Source of the DNA: Undaria pinnatifida
Taxonomy: Eukaryota > Sar > Phaeophyceae > Laminariales > Alariaceae
Length of the DNA: 64,000 nucleotides
Assembly (NCBI GenBank): GCA_012845835.1
Contig: JABAKD010000024.1
Location: 8,809,103-8,873,102 of the forward strand
Direction: 5' to 3'
A program made the translations under genes and the position numbers. Positions 1-14,400 of this stretch are shown in pieces (position 1 is the stretch's first letter; the number at the start of each line of letters is the position of its first letter). The notes beneath the pieces are model-generated. The model had not been told where the DNA came from, did not search any database, and saw only the letters and a program-made list of their open reading frames with translations.

Positions 1-1855
1 GTAACTGTGTATGGCAACTCTATTCCCAATAATGCTGGTATCCTAAATATTGCCGGTATTTTGAGGTGGCACATACCACCCTGTTCGCAGCCCCCCACTC
101 ACCGTAGATAGATAAGAGTACGTAGTAGTCGAGTCTGTTTGGCATCGCAGAACACTAAAAAACACTCACGTGCACCGCGCACCAGAGTCAAGCAGCAGTG
201 AGCTACGACAAACACAGTCGTGCAGCAGCAGAGCAGCAGTAAAAACAACAGCAGCATCAACAGGCATGCAGAGCAGAGCAGGAGATATTTTCTCCTTTTG
301 TTGTGTAGCGAGATGAGTGTTACTGGAAGTTTCGCATGCCGTCAGCTGACAAAGATTGCTGGCGAGAGATCGTACGTTTTCTGTCGTGTGCTGTTGATAA
401 TAGTGGCTAGTCGTGCCGAAATTGCAGACGCGTACGTCACCTGCTTCGGACTGTTCGCCTGTTGCGTACGTTGCCTGCTGTCGCCTGCTGTTGCCTGCTG
501 TCGCCTGCTATCAGCCAGAAGCAAGTCTGCTTGGTCAAATCGGTAGTTAATCGGGCCAAAAAGTCTGTAACAGCAAGCCTGCCTGGGCTAGTTTAGCGAC
601 CACCTCAGTTTAAAGTATAGACTACTATATCATATACCATTTTTTTTCTCTTCACACACATTTTACTTTCCAACTTCTGGACAAGCCGTGGTCACAGGTG
701 TCGTCCTTTCTTCCCCCGGTTCTTGGCTTCAACTTTTATCGCGCATAGGGTTCAGCAATCCCGCTGCTCGTCGATTTTCAATCGAGTGTTGCTTACTCAC
801 ACTCCCGCGCTTTCCGATGCACATATATATGTGGCGTTTGTCTTACAGAATATAATGGTATACGAAGGACGATTGCTACTGGTATACCGTAGGTGCATAC
901 CTGACCTCGAGCTCTCACGCATGGCTGTGAGCTCCATCACAGGATTGTATATCTTGCAATGAGGCGTCTTAGCCTCATGGCGAGATGTGGGGGAATCCAT
1001 AGCCTCATTTTTGTATGTTTCGGGTAGCGGCATCTTCGATCTCCTTGGAAATCCAATTTTTGGATGTTTTGTTGACGAGATATCCTTTGATTGCCATGCG
1101 ATCTGCATCTATATACGGCAATTCAGAGTAGGCTAATGTTATGGAGTGCTTTCCGAAGATGGGTAGTCTATATATTCGACGTGAAACCATGTCATGGTTG
1201 GGGTGATGCTAGGTGATATAGCAGATGTCACCATCACATCAAGTCCATCACAGATGGGCAAGAATGTAAGCGGCGGTGATGGTCCACAGGCAGGGCGCCG
1301 CTAATTCTTCATGCTCTCTTTCTGCTCTTGGAAGACTTCTACCGTTCCTTTAGAGTAATCTCAGCCTTGGGTCTAGACAGCGAGCCAAAGGAAAGAAGAA
1401 TAAAGACCCGGAACCCATGATGAGGAAGGAGGATGCTTCCCAATACCGACAACCCTGCATCCCCCACGGGGGCTACTTGACATACAGAGTAGTATATAGT
1501 ACGATAAGTAGTAGTAGTAGTCTAGTAGTAGTACGATGAGTAGTAGTAGATGTAGTTGCATGTAGTATGGCATAATATTGTTGGTGTTGTAGCACGATCA
1601 ACAACAACGTAGATCCTACGAACAAATTGAGAATGAGGAGCGTGACAGATAGACGTTTCTAACTGATCATCAAGCTCCAATTTAATACCTGGTACGTGGT
1701 AACTGCACTATGTTATTAGAAGTATACTAGCTGTACAACAACTACGAGGAATGACTGATCTGATGATGCTTCTATTATAACTAACTTGAATGAACTGCTG
1801 GTCAACAAGCTCTTACGAGACCATATTCTTCGTATATCGCGCAGAATTGTTATAA
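1..1855. other. upstream non-coding stretch, no gene recognised
   Basis: I see no convincing coding region here: the open frames are short, low in complexity and resemble no family I know. Visible structure is limited to simple repeats: four 10-bp units (TTGCCTGCTG/TCGCCTGCTG) at 471-510 and imperfect AGT/AGTAGT runs at about 1497-1560. One TACCTGGTA palindrome lies at 1686-1694. Confidence 0.5.
471..510. repeat. 10-bp tandem repeat, 4 units
   Basis: Four consecutive 10-bp units alternate between TTGCCTGCTG and TCGCCTGCTG, the last ending in A. It is a simple minisatellite with no visible function. Confidence 0.8.
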
Positions 1856-2015
1856 AAATAAAAGATACACTCCAGCTGTGAGATCGAAGATTTTGTCGAA
1901 ACGCATATTTTTGCAAGCTGTGTGTGATACTCCGATCGCGCGTATTACGGGTTGTGTGTCCACATTAAGGATATAGGTCGGCGACTCCCCTTGCAACTAC
2001 AGTTAGTGTAGCTAT
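1856..2015. repeat. interspersed repeat R2, copy 1
   Basis: About 160 bp starting near AAAGATACACTCCAGCTGTG and ending near TGTAGCTATC are closely matched, in the same orientation, by 16370-16525 inside intron 2 of the EsV-1-7 gene. The copies differ by scattered substitutions and small indels. I see no terminal inverted repeats or poly(A), so the element class is unknown. Confidence 0.75.
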
Positions 2016-2029
2016 CAGGTCAACAGGGT

Positions 2030-3235
2030 GATGTTAGTCAGTCTGTGCGCGGAAGCTGTAAAACCCGTTTTTGAGGGGGACAGAGTCTGGCAGCTGTGGA
2101 AGGAAATGCATCAGTTTATCAAGTGCATCCTGTAAGTCGTATAACCGATGAGGGGAGGGCGGAGTTTTTAAGTACGTGAGGGCATGGGTTTGAACAAGAG
2201 GGAGCGGGGGGGCGGGGGCGGGGAATGGGCGGGGCAACTCAAAATCGCGTGGAAGCTATAAATCCTTCAAGGGGATAAGTCTGACGGTTTTGGAAGGAAT
2301 GCACCAGTTTATTATGTGTATCCTGTAAGTCGTACAACCAGTGAGGAGAGGGCGGAGTGTTCGAGTGTTCGAGGGGGTGGGTCGGGTGGGGGGGTGGGGG
2401 GGGAAGAGTTTTTAACAGCTTTAGGTCGCATAGATGTAGGTATTTGCTATACGCGTGGTTCTAGGTCTAGGCGATGGTTCGGGTTGTGGGGAAGGAGGAG
2501 GCGTTGGGGGGGGGGGGGGGTGAATTAGAGCAGCGGCATGGATGGCTCTTGAAAGATAGTGAGGTGATTTCGATGTTAGGTGGGGTGTTTGAGCAAGAGG
2601 GATCGGGGAGGGAAAAAGGCGGGGGGGGGGGGGGGGGGGGTGGCGGTTGGGGGGAAAGGGTTTTTAACAGGTTAAGTCGTATATATGTAGGGGCTTGCTG
2701 TACGCGTGGTGCGAGGTCTAGGCGATCGTGCGGGTGGTGGGGAAGTTGGGGGTGTTGGGTGGGGGGGGGGTTGGGTGGGGGGTGGGGTGGGAGGATGAAC
2801 TAAAGCTACGTCATGGATGGCTAGCAAGATAATGTCGTGATATCAACTGCGCAGAAGAAGTGTTTATTACTCTGCCGATTTCGGTGTTAGATCGCTCTTT
2901 TGAACAAGACGGAACGGGGGGAAAAAGGGGGGGGGGAGGGGGGGGGGGGGCATGAATTGCAGCTACGGCATGGATGGCTAGGAAGATAATGAGGTGATAT
3001 CAGCTGGCTGGTAGTATTTACTACTGTGGTACTTGTAAATTTTATTTTTATTAGGTGGGGCGTTTGAACAAGAGGGATCGGGGGGAACGGGGGGTGGGGG
3101 GAGGGCGGGACACTTCAATATGTGTGCGGAAACTATAAATCGTTCAAGGGGACAAATCTGACGGTTGTAGCAATAATACATCCCTTTATATCACCTGCCT
3201 GGTATTGTTAATTATTCTAGCAGATTTGATGTTAT
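2030..3235 (+). repeat. G-rich repeat array R1 (plus orientation)
   Basis: This stretch is built of diverged units, each carrying recurring blocks: GCGGAAGCTRTAAA, AAGGGGAYAAGTCTGACGG, CATCCTGTAAGTCGTA, TTTGAACAAGAGGGATCGGGG, and GCATGGATGGCTAGNAAGATAATG. Long G homopolymers lie between the blocks (for example about 2511-2520 and 2621-2640). A related copy lies in the opposite orientation at 43270-43830. The G runs could form quadruplexes and make unit length unreliable. The weak open frames inside are by-products of the repeat. Confidence 0.8.
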
Positions 3236-4830
3236 AGCTTCATAATTTGTTATTGTACAGGATGGATCGCACGATAGAATATTTCAATCGATAGGTGCAA
3301 CCATGTAATTACCATAAGCAGTATTACATCATACGAATCGCAACACACTTCGTACAGAATACCCAATACGTTGCATAAATATTATCAAAAAGGTGTATGA
3401 TATGTATGAACAACACGTTACATCTTGTACCTTGTGTGTACTTGTGTGTATGGGTGATTAGTGGGTGCTTTGGGCAGTATGGGTGAGTTGAGAGTTGAGA
3501 GGGACATCCCCTGGTGCTATGCATACTAGTCTACAGTAGCAGCAGTGTCTGCAACGTATCGTTCGCATGAACTCCATCCAGAGCAAAACCACACATTTAA
3601 GCTCATATACTTATTTTATTTTCTTCGTTATTCTCGTTTTTAGTTGCGCAACACGCGATCGAGCGTTAAGAGGAGTTTCGTCGTAATAAAGCACAAAAGC
3701 GCTGACAGAACGAAACTGTGTGTGTGTTCTTCATATTTAACTCATATTTCCATCTACATTTACATCCTACACAATCACTGTCGTTTCGGATGCTTCATGG
3801 AGAGACGAGCTTTCTCTATGGCTATAAACTACGACACAGAAATGAACATTGCAAATACGGCAAGGCGATTTGGCCATGCAATGCCAACCGCAACGAGCAT
3901 GTGCGGGCAACAAAAACCATACGAGCTTTCACACCAGACTATTTGCCGTGAGAAAAGAAAGAAAAGACGAGTAATACAGACAAATATGAAAAATAAGTAG
4001 TTCTCAAGTACAATGTCCGCTTTGATCTAAATTTGATAATATCATACCTCGTGCTTATACGATAATAATAGCATGTAGTACCAGAGAGCATGTACGATAC
4101 TATTAATATCAATATTTTATCTCTGGTAAATGCCTACCATGTGTGTGCAGGTAAATATGATATTCCAGGTACTAGTATAAAGCGCTGCTATTAATAATGT
4201 ATCATGTACCCGTTTTCGCCAATATATTACCAAAATGAAACACAAACGACAAACTATCAAACGGGTATTAGTTAGCGAGAATGTGACATACAAACACGAT
4301 TGAGCTGCTTGTTCTATCATTGGTGGTATTAAATTGGTCAGGTGCCACGTATAGACCATACATTACACAAAAAAATTGGAAAGTGGTACGCTGCCGGCTG
4401 CCGCAGCCGTATATCATACATCTTCAACCAGGGTGTGTGTGCTGGTGTGCTATAAACCTTGTTGTGGGTACTGCAACGTGCAACAACAACGACTGACTGC
4501 TGCTGCAGTGCTTTTGCCGCGCAGCCGTGTTGCTGGTGCAATGAATGAACGCGTGGGGCGGTGATGATGAGACGACGATATAAACGCTTCGTATTTTTGG
4601 TAGGTACACAACATAAAATATGTTCTTCTCTTCACTATGATTAACAGCAATAACACTTTTTTATTTCGCGTGCATCTTCCTTTCGTTATTATGTAGTGTA
4701 GTGGGTGTGAACGACCAAACGAACACCAGTCAACGCACAACAACAGCAACAACAAAAACGATTTCATTTTTGTATTCATTTTCAAGTTCATGAATATCAT
4801 TTTGTTTTTCACTGGAAAACACGTTTCCTA
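3236..4830. other. non-coding stretch, no gene recognised
   Basis: AT-rich sequence with short open frames on both strands. The longest is a 120-codon minus-strand frame at 4450-4812, with a leucine-rich start followed by His/Ser and Cys runs. None resembles a known protein. I see no repeat shared with the rest of the window beyond short CCAGGTA-like words. Confidence 0.5.
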
Positions 4831-5250
4831 GTGTGTGCCAACTTCGGAGAGTTACGTCTGTTAGGTCGTGCGCGAATTGTCAAACTCGGGGCTCTCCACC
4901 CGAAATGCCATCATCCTGACCTTTTAGAATTTTGGATTTTTGGGTGGTTAAAAAAAAAGATAACTTTTTGTACCAAAAAAATGAGGCCACAGACCCCAAA
5001 GATTCCTGCTGCTGCCTGCTGCTGCGCGCGCACACACAGACAGACACGCACAACGCACACATCCACATCAAGAGCTGCCCATTGCTCCCCACATCCATTT
5101 TTTCCTACTCTTAGCTCGCGAAAGAGACCGGTTTTTACTGTCCTGCCCGCCCCGACCCGAAGTAACAGTGCTATACCCCCAGCGCACTTCCTAGACGGTG
5201 TTCTCTTCCAGTACTTTACCGAGCGGTGTTAGTGTTTGCCTCGAGAGAAA
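4831..5250 (+). promoter_or_regulatory. probable promoter and 5' leader of the EsV-1-7 gene
   Basis: The 420 bases before the start codon become pyrimidine-rich and GC-rich towards the gene. No TATA box stands out and the transcription start cannot be placed. CTCTTCCAG at about 5203-5211 could be the acceptor of an intron in the untranslated leader. The start codon context, GAGAAAATGG, has A at -3 and G at +4, which is favourable. This assignment is inference from position. Confidence 0.35.
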
Positions 5251-5464
5251 ATGGTGGCTACAGGCGAGATTGCGCTAGTTGGAGATAATAAGAGCAGTGC
5301 TCTTGTCGTGAAGCGGGCAAGGCCGGTCGGCCTCAAGGTCTCGTCTCGACCGGCTACCGCGAGGCGGGTGGGCCGCACGTGCCGCAACCCAGCCTGCAGC
5401 AAGAACCCTTACTTCGGGTGGCATGGAGAGAAGGCTATCTACTGCGTCACACACAAAGAACCAG
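5251..5464 (+). CDS. exon 1 of the EsV-1-7 gene
   Basis: Encodes residues 1-71 plus the first base of codon 72: a 43-residue leader with a basic patch, then the first repeat (C44-x4-C-x15-C-x2-H68). It ends AAAGAACCAG before the donor GTGCGT. The split glycine codon and following M-V-D-V-K linker are supplied by exon 2. Confidence 0.85.
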
Positions 5465-8400
5465 GTGCGTCGAGAGAGCGAGCGTTAGTGTTGTCGGTGT
5501 TGGGCGTTGGCGTTGTTTCGGAGCGTTGTGCGCTTCCCGGAAATTGTCTTGGATTGAGTGAGTGACGACTGAGGTCGGGGATCGTCTCTAAATAGCCTCC
5601 GGTATCTATCGGGTTCTGTGTAAAGATTCGTGTTGATATGTTAGTCTAGGTGTTGTTGAGGTTGTTGTTGTTCCAGCTGAGAGGCTTTGCTTCTTGCCTT
5701 CTGCTGCCGCTGTTGTTGGAGCACTTGTTGGCCGGCGCAGCTAGGGGCAATCGTGTACGCAGGCAGGCACATAGCAGTGTACTGTGGTTGAGTCGAAGTT
5801 TTGTTGAAGAGGCCTTTATTATTAATGGTTTTGAAAGGCCGTCTCAATCGGTATCCCGCCATCATGCCTCCATCCAACCCATACAGGGCACTTACCAATG
5901 CCCAGCTAAAACAGCAGCTGCTCCATATTCTGACCCAACAAACAAATACATGCTGTACGGCCTCCCACGCCATGCGGTGTGCCCCCTACGCTGGGCAGCC
6001 TACCTGCTCACCTGTAGCACAGCAAAGCTCGCCCCACGTACACCAGTGACTTGCATACGCTCGTTGTGCATTTTGGCGCTCGGTTTCTTTTTTTTCCCCT
6101 TTTGGCTGCTGCTGCTGCATCCTGTTCTGTGATCTGTGATGTTCACTAGAAAGGGTCTCAAAAAAGAGCCAAGTTTTTTTCCCCATGAAGTGAGCCCGGT
6201 GCTTGGCATCCGCTAAAAGCATTTCATATTCTCCCTCCACGCATCCCCCAGCCTGTGGGGTTCATCCGTCCCTCGGACGCGCTACCTGTTAAGATCGTGG
6301 GCTGGCCGCACCCGTTGGTTGTCGTAGCCCTAGCCCTCACCGCTGAGAGCTCCTTTACCCGGCCGATAGCGCCTCTATCTCGCGGTGAAGGCAGAGCCAC
6401 AAAAAAAATGAGAACTCTCACGACCACTAACTAGCCTAGGCTACTATACTGTACTATACTGTACAGTAGTACTAACATATCATGAGCAGTCTTGATTTGG
6501 AATTGGATGGGAATTTTGCAACTTGATGAACAAACAGACAAAAACACGGCTATTTTTGGTTTTGGGCTGTGCTTGGGTGACTGCAGCAGCATGATGATGC
6601 ATGCAGCCGTTCGTCCTGAAACCAAAACGTCCCACACATCCATCCCACCCACAGATATATCCTTCAGCACGGACGAGTGATACACTATATATGCCGTACG
6701 GAATCGCCATGCGAGACCGAGAGCCTGTTGATGTTTTAAGTCGCCTCGCGCTTCCACCCCCCCTCTCTCGTCGCACCCCCTTCCGCCAATCTTCGTGTTC
6801 CTCCCCAGCAAAAACACGAGGCTTTCTTGGACCCAACATGTAGTAAATAAATAAACCAAAAAATACGAACGGGCTGTACCAAGGCGTAAAATAACCTCGT
6901 CTGCAGACGATGTACATCACAGCTAGGTACGTCCCCGAACCTATTCTCCATCAGTATGCGATATTTTTACAAAGTAGCGGTAACAATTTTTTTTGGAAGT
7001 AGTGGTACGCGCGCCCCCTTCCCCCTCCCCTCTTATGATACTCTTCCACTCTAAAACCCTGTCGGCGTGGAACGCCGAACGCGTCTACAAAAAGCAGAAA
7101 TAAAAGGCCGAAGTGCCACTCAAATCAAACAAACGCACGCACGCGTATTCGTTTTATTTACGCTCGTTGTAGGCCATATCGTCGTTCTTGCCCGTCACAA
7201 AACCCTCGCAGAACGTACCATTAGCGCACAACTGCTGCGTATGCATGTGTCGCGTTTCCATATCACGCACGAGATATCTCTTTCCTGCTTCTGGTGTTTG
7301 GGTGGCACGCAGCCGGACAACTGAGGCCTCAGGTCGCTCTAACCTCTGGCCTCCTCCATTTTGCCTTGTAATAAGGCGATGCTGGTAGCAGGAAGACTAA
7401 CGGAAGAGCCCGGCATGAAACTTGGCCAACAAATTACATGAGAATTTAGTGGTGGCACGAAACCGGACAACTGAGGCCTCAAGTCGCTCTATCCCCTAGC
7501 CTCCCTTTGCCTTGGAAGGCGATGCTGGTACCAGGCACACTAACGGAAGAGCCCGGCAAGAAACTTGGCTTGTGAATTACAGGCAAATGAGATAACATGT
7601 GATGCTTGGCGGCTGTTAAATTGTTCAGGATACACCGTTTTTCAGAGAAATCTATACGAAATATAACATTGTGCTGGTTGGCGTGTCGTTTTTTTTTCGG
7701 AAAACCTGCACTCGAACTAACAGCTGATCGAGTTGTGGATGCTGTACAAAGATTGATTTGTGGATATCATAGAGGCATGGATGTCGTTTTCATTTTCTTT
7801 GATCGGTACAAGCGACATCCATCATTAGGTAACTCACTTAATCAATGGGAGATCATGAGAAGACCGATATCATCATCGAAGGCGCAGAGAAAATCCATGC
7901 CCCCTCGAGCACGACAAAAAGTCGGGCGGAAGTTTGGCCGTTTGGTGGATTTGATCGCGGAAATCTCTCATCTTTTTGCTGCTCATGTCTTGCGCGTCCT
8001 GTTACGTATGTACGGACTGTGCGTAGTTTGCCTCAATTATTACCTCTTCCCGAGGGCAATTCAAGAGGTCTTCGGCAAGTCAGCCTAGCCGGTTTTCCGT
8101 TGAAGGAAAAAGGAGGGCGCCGAACATTTCTTGGAATAATCGATGCAGCAACAGTCAGTCTCTTGTGTATAGTTTATTTTTTTTGGTGTGCACTGCACCG
8201 AAAGAGGCGAAGTGCGTGGGTTTAAAAAATATAAAGTTCGGAGTCATGTTCATGGTGCAAATGTAAACGTCACGTGTTATTCACATTGTGCAGGTCGTGT
8301 GTGCCCTTTCGTTTCTTGGGGTGATAACAACAGCAGAACTATGCAACCACAAAACAATCACCTACGTAACAAAGTCGTAGTGTTGACAAAAACCTCAAGA

Positions 8401-11400
8401 TATAAAGACCAGGTACTATTATGGTATGTAACATCTAACACATCACTGTTTTATCGACATGAAAAAACTATCTTGTGAAATGGTGCATGAGACGATACGG
8501 CATTATTTCCATGTTTGTTTATTGTATATTTCGAGAACCTTTAAATGTTCAGTGTGCACCAGGTATAAAATTATTACCGAGGAACGACAGAATACCATGC
8601 AGCCTTTTCCGTAAAACACCGCTGGTACGTGCGTGGTGTGCCAGCTCATTGTATCTCAGTGACACGAATAATAAGTCGTTTCGACCGTACATCCCTCGGG
8701 CGAGGCCTATAGAGTATTTCAGAGGAAAAAAAAATGCGCTCAATGGGCTGGTGTAATTTCAAACCCGAGATAGAAAGCAAAACCGCCCCCCCCTGTTTGC
8801 TTGCGCTGTGAGCGTAAATCAACGAGAACAATCCGTTAGCACAGGGGAAGATCGAACGTTCCGGTAGTTAGTTCTACGTTCGTATTCGTATTTGCACGCT
8901 CGTTCGTATCAGATCAATATGTTTCGTATCAAGCAAACAGCAAACCACGCGATGAGTCGCTTTCTCTGATGCGTTGCGACATTGATACATAGATGAGTTT
9001 GTCCCCTCCTTTTTCTGGCCAGATTTTGCTGCAAGTTTGTTGCAGCAGCCCGATTTTTTAAGCGACGAAGAGTCGGCGTAGATACGCAGGGGAGGCATTG
9101 AGGTCGTGTCCCTTCTACGCCATTGATCTTTTGCCCCCCCCTCCGACCCACCTTAAATAGCTTGATGGCTTGTCATGCACCAGTATTCTGATGAGCAAAC
9201 TCCACATTACCTTCTGTAAACTACTGCTGCCATAACACGTTAATTAAAGTTGCTGGTTTCTTGGCGTCAGAGCCAACGCACGAACGGTACATGGCATTTT
9301 ATGGCTTGCTGTCGAGGGTGTCGTGTTGATTTTCGTTTTTTATGGCAAAATCGCGTTGTGCATTTGCTTCTCTCGCGAGTGTTGTTCGGCCTAGGTTTCG
9401 TTGGGCAACAAAGCAGACTTACTGAACTCCTTTCAAGGTTTTATATTTTTTTCCAATAATTTTTCCCAATCAGTAACCCCCCCTCGCTTCTACCTTCTGA
9501 AAATCTTGTTTCGAGTTCGACTGCCTTTATTATTTCAGTCTTTTGACAGCTCGCCTAGAATTTCATGTGAAAACTTTCTTGATTTGACAGATAAGTCGTT
9601 TTGTCGCTATTTATTCCAGCTGCTGCTGCTGCTGCTGGTGCGTTTATATTTCGCACCGTTCATATATAACACCATGATCTTAATTAACCACAGCAGCGCA
9701 GTTTTTAGTTTTTGTTCTGTGTTTTTTTCAGCTCGGTCTGGTGTAGGTGTTGCTTGGTGCCATTTTTTTTTTTTCCTCGTGGATGAGCCAGCTTTTTGTT
9801 CACGTTTGGTGTGTAGCTGCTTTAGATTTTTTTCCTGGCGGATGAGCCAGTTTTCTTTTTGGCGTTTTGATGGATGCCCATGGAAAATGACGTCTGGTTA
9901 AATACACCGATGTATGGTAATCATCGAATCCATTTCGATCCTGCTGCAGCAGCAACACTAACAGCTGTCGCTGTACTACACAGCAAATCTTCAACAAATA
10001 CCAGTTGGGCACCTACGTAACGTGTCTGGAACCGCACGTACGTTATTTGGGACACATGACTTGGATCAGTTTATAAACTTGATTAGTATTTGCGAGTTAA
10101 TGTGAGAACAACATAAATAGCAGATTATGATATTATTAGTAGGATAATTCGGTGTTAACCCCGTTACCCTTTTCCCTTTTGGAGCTTGACACTTTTTTTT
10201 TTTCATGACTTGGAATCAACTCGTTTTTATTATTTTCTTTTTGTTCTTGTCACGGCGCTCTATCTATGGCGACCTCAGTTGGTCTAGGTGCTTATTGCGA
10301 GTCAAACTGCACGTATGTGGTCAATCTGCTGCCGGCCAGATTGACGGATAGACCGATCGGGTTGAGCAGCGTCGTTGGCAATTCCAATTGGACTATTCGA
10401 TAGACCGATTTACCGAGTTCGTGTCGAGTCTATATTTTTGTTCCCCACCGTTCGCCAAGATTAATACTCGCGAGCCGTGACGTGACGGTAATTCCAGTGC
10501 TGTCGTAATTTCTACGACTGACTGAGTTGTCTGAACCTCACGGTTACTCGTTAGTTGCATTTGCTAGGTGGGTGGCGGAGTACGTCAACTAACCAACTTA
10601 CAATTCGAGCCAATTTACGTCCGTAAGATGCGCATGCACCCCAGCAATTTTCCGCACGCGCAAATAATAAAATAATTACTGCTGCAGTGCACCCGCCTAT
10701 TCTTCGGCTAGCTAAGTTGCATTTGCTAGATGGCTGGCGGAGTATTCCCACTAACTGTTTTACAATCCGAGCCAATTTACCTCCGTAAGAGGCGCAAGAA
10801 CCCCAGCAATTTTCCGCACAATATTACCATGATGTTACAACAACTACTGCTGTAGTGCCTATACTCGGGCTAGCTACCACCGTTGTAGCTACTTGGCCAA
10901 CCCACACTTTCCTTTTTTTTTCATAGATCGCGGTGTGAACTAGAGTCACCCTGTATATGTTACAGACTCCATCTCATAAATTTTAGATTTTTTTCCACCG
11001 CACGGCACCACGCACAGCGCAACACACACCACCACACGCAAGGTCTAATTTAGCTACCTGGTGTACAATATATACTATACCTTTTTTTCCGGCGTATCGA
11101 ACATGCTGTACACAAAGTTAGCTCCTTCCACGGAAACAAGATTTTTCCGAGACCTTCAAGCTACCGTTTGTCCTCCCAATCCCTGGTGTAACCAATTGAA
11201 TGCAACGACCGTACACCCGTACCTGGAATATGTGTGATATCGACTCTGGTTCGCAAGACAACACAATGATTTGTTTTTTTTTCAATCCGTTGATAAGATA
11301 TGGTTGTGACGCCTCAATATGTCCTTGCTACAAACATTGTAGATGGCAACGACAGCGGCCATGGCGATGACACGGACTACGACATTGGCCGTAAGGACCC

Positions 11401-14400
11401 GTGACAATCCGCCAGAAAGGTCGATGAAAATGACCACAACGACTCAATGACCATGACGTGAATGGCGCATAATATTTGCCAAAGGAATTATGACAGACGC
11501 ACGACAACGATCAAAACCACCCGTGACAATGACCGTGGAGACCCGTGACAAAAAGGGGTTTTTCTTTAAACAGCGCAGTACTGGATACGCTGGTGGGTGC
11601 TTCTGCGATGCAATGGCTGCGTCGAATGACGGTTACGATTGAAGACACAAGACAGATGTATGATAGTACAGCGTTGCACTTTGCGTGCGTGTATTTGTAG
11701 ACGCTACCTGGTTTTGCTGTCGAATTGAGAGTTGTTTGCAGCTTTTATAATGAAGCTCCACACGCCTCTCATCGGAGCGTCAAATTGAGGTAGGGCGTGG
11801 TACTGATGCGCGTCATGACCCGTATTGTGGCGTAAACGCGTGCCATATATATACTTGGAAGTATTTTGTATATATAGAATTTTCTTCTTCTTGTCATCCT
11901 CCGGCGGATGAAGAAAAATAAAGCTTGAGCTCACCAACGCTAACCAACAGATGGATGTTAGCGAGGAAGCTTTGTTGCATGAGTAGCGCGTATACCCCAA
12001 GTCCTCTCTCACCGTTTCCGGGATGAGAAATAGGGTGAGACAAACCAAAATTTTCGATATCAAAATCCAAGCAAATCCGCCATTCATTCTGTTCTTCGCG
12101 TGTTCTACCCCCCCCCCCCTACGAGTTGTAATATCACGAGGTAGGAGATAGTTCATTCCTCGCTATGTGAATATACCCCCACTAGTGGAGTTCTCCTCAT
12201 GCTACTCGTCTCATTAGAGTGCTATTATCTCCCCCGCCGCAGTCACGTGCTCCCGTCTCGAGAGGGGTGTGTACTCAATGTCAAATGAGAAGGCAAACAA
12301 CAACAAGCACGCCGCCCTCCTCCTTTCCCCTCCCGTCGCAGCTGAGTTCTCTTGATGGTTTTACTTACCCTCGCAACCCTTCTAGCTGCATGAAGTGACG
12401 TTCGTCACTGGCTGCTATGTTCGCTTTGTTTTTGAGTGGACCGTGTATCGAAATATCTGCGAGCGCTCTACATTTTATCATGGGCGAACATGGTCTAATA
12501 TATGTTGTATGTTGATGGGCAGACGACTTGTACAGTTTTATTTGTAAAAAAAAATGTCTTCATTTGAGCAGGGGTGCAGAGATGAAATTGGATGGGGGCT
12601 TTATTAACCGTATCAATGGATTTTTCACCAACATGTTGGCAGAAATTTGTCCGTTTTTCACAAATAAATTCAAAATCTCACCACGGTGGGCATAGGCTGA
12701 AATTCGCAAGGTGGTGGACGTGGGGGGGGGGGGGCAACGCTATCCAGACATGTAACCCGAACGCGAACGTTGGGGTTGATCCTTGCTTGGATGCTTTGGC
12801 TTGTGACGTTCGGCCGTCTAGGATGCTGTGTCTTGGCGGTCTTGGATGGTGCGCGCTTTCTCGGTTGCTTTTATACCAGGTGTGATAACATGATCCTGGT
12901 TTGTATTTTTACTATAGGCTTCGGCAGTCTTGAAATACCGTGTCTGTAGTGTATTGATGACTGCTGCTGGCTGTGGTGATACTGCCTTTCATGTTTGCAG
13001 TTGCTGCGTACTCCCTTCATTTTTGCTCCTTATACGGGGTGCTTGTGGCCCTGGCGCGGGGAATATGGGTGTGCAGGTAGTACGCACGGGTGTTCATTAT
13101 TCTAAATATGGTGTTTTTCGTTTGGGGTATTTTTTTGGAGCCTGTTCTGTCCCATCTGCGTTCAACGCCTTGAGATTGTAATTATTGAACCCGTTTTGGT
13201 GGAGTATTACAAATTAGCATTGGATATACTTGCGGTTCCAGAGGAACGCATCACATTTTGGAAGCAGCTTACTTGTGACTTGAGCGTGATTTTATGGACA
13301 GTAACGTTGTAGTGGTCCCTATGTAGTGCCGTCATGTGCCAGCCGAATCGGCAGCACCGGCATTCCAGCGAAATACGACACTACGCCTTGTGCCTGCTGA
13401 GTGGGTTATTCCCATCGGTGCCAAACGGTTTCACAGGAATTAAATAGGGCAATCCGCACTACCGAGAAGCGATACTGTTACTAAAGGGTAGTATCAATAG
13501 AACGGTCGACGTTTAGTGGAACTTCTGTCGTGGCACTACCCACGCTCGACTTTTGCTAAAAGTAAGACCAAGTGATGTCCTCTTCTATTTCGATTGTGCT
13601 GATTGGTTTGATGGGTTGAATGTTGACCTCACGTGGATGTTTTTCGGTGTTCGTACTTTTTCGTTTTTGAAGTTTTGATTTTTGAAGTGTTTCGCCGCTG
13701 CGTCGCGGGAGTCTAGCCGCTACGTAGGCCAGCGCAGTGCTTTTTTTCGCTGTTTTTTTTACACAACAATGTATTCTCGAGAGTGAGACCGTGTTTACCG
13801 GTTTTATTGTGAGGGGGGTGCGTTGTGCCCTTTTGAAGTTTTACTAACTAATTACAGTACAGCAGCAGTAGGGGTCCGTCTCCCATTTAGGCGGTATCTC
13901 CACAATAAGGCGGTACCCTGATTCACGGTGAGCTAAAAATTTTGGGTGCGACTGGGGACTTGCACTCATCGGTTAGAATAGATAAGGCGGCCTCCTTCAA
14001 TAAGGCGGCTGTGTTGCTCTGGCACACCAACGCCTCACCTGGTAACCCCGCTCTGTCTACCTTCGATGTTTGTTTTTCAGACTAGTATTGGCGTTAACAA
14101 CAGATGTTCCAGTATGGTGCGTATAACATACTTTTTTTCTTCATAATATTTAACAGGCACGGCTACAAGTAGTGCTTCGGGATGTGTCGCGGGAAATCAA
14201 CATGTTGATTGTCTACTTTCATCAATACATTAATATCCACTTTTCGTCATCATTGAAATATATCAACGTACCGGAAGAAGCCCTTTGTAATGAGCGCGGT
14301 GCGGGAAATCATCGTGATGATCTATGTACCACTTCGTGCTGTTGTGATGATGACATTGTTGCAGTGCTGACGATAGCACTAAAAACGGACAGGGGGCGGT

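Noticed and set aside
4450-4812. 120-codon minus-strand frame with a leucine-rich start resembling a signal peptide
   Set aside because: The rest is low complexity, and the leucine run comes from CAA/CAG-type repeats on the plus strand.
7606-8088. 160-codon frame in intron 1 with V-V-F-I-F-F-D-R-Y-K
   Set aside because: The frame has no ATG at its start, and the faint likeness to a FDRYK-containing eukaryotic family is too weak to claim.
11704-12156. 150-codon minus-strand frame with a hydrophobic stretch
   Set aside because: It overlaps the SINE-like tail and hairpin and shows no known motif.
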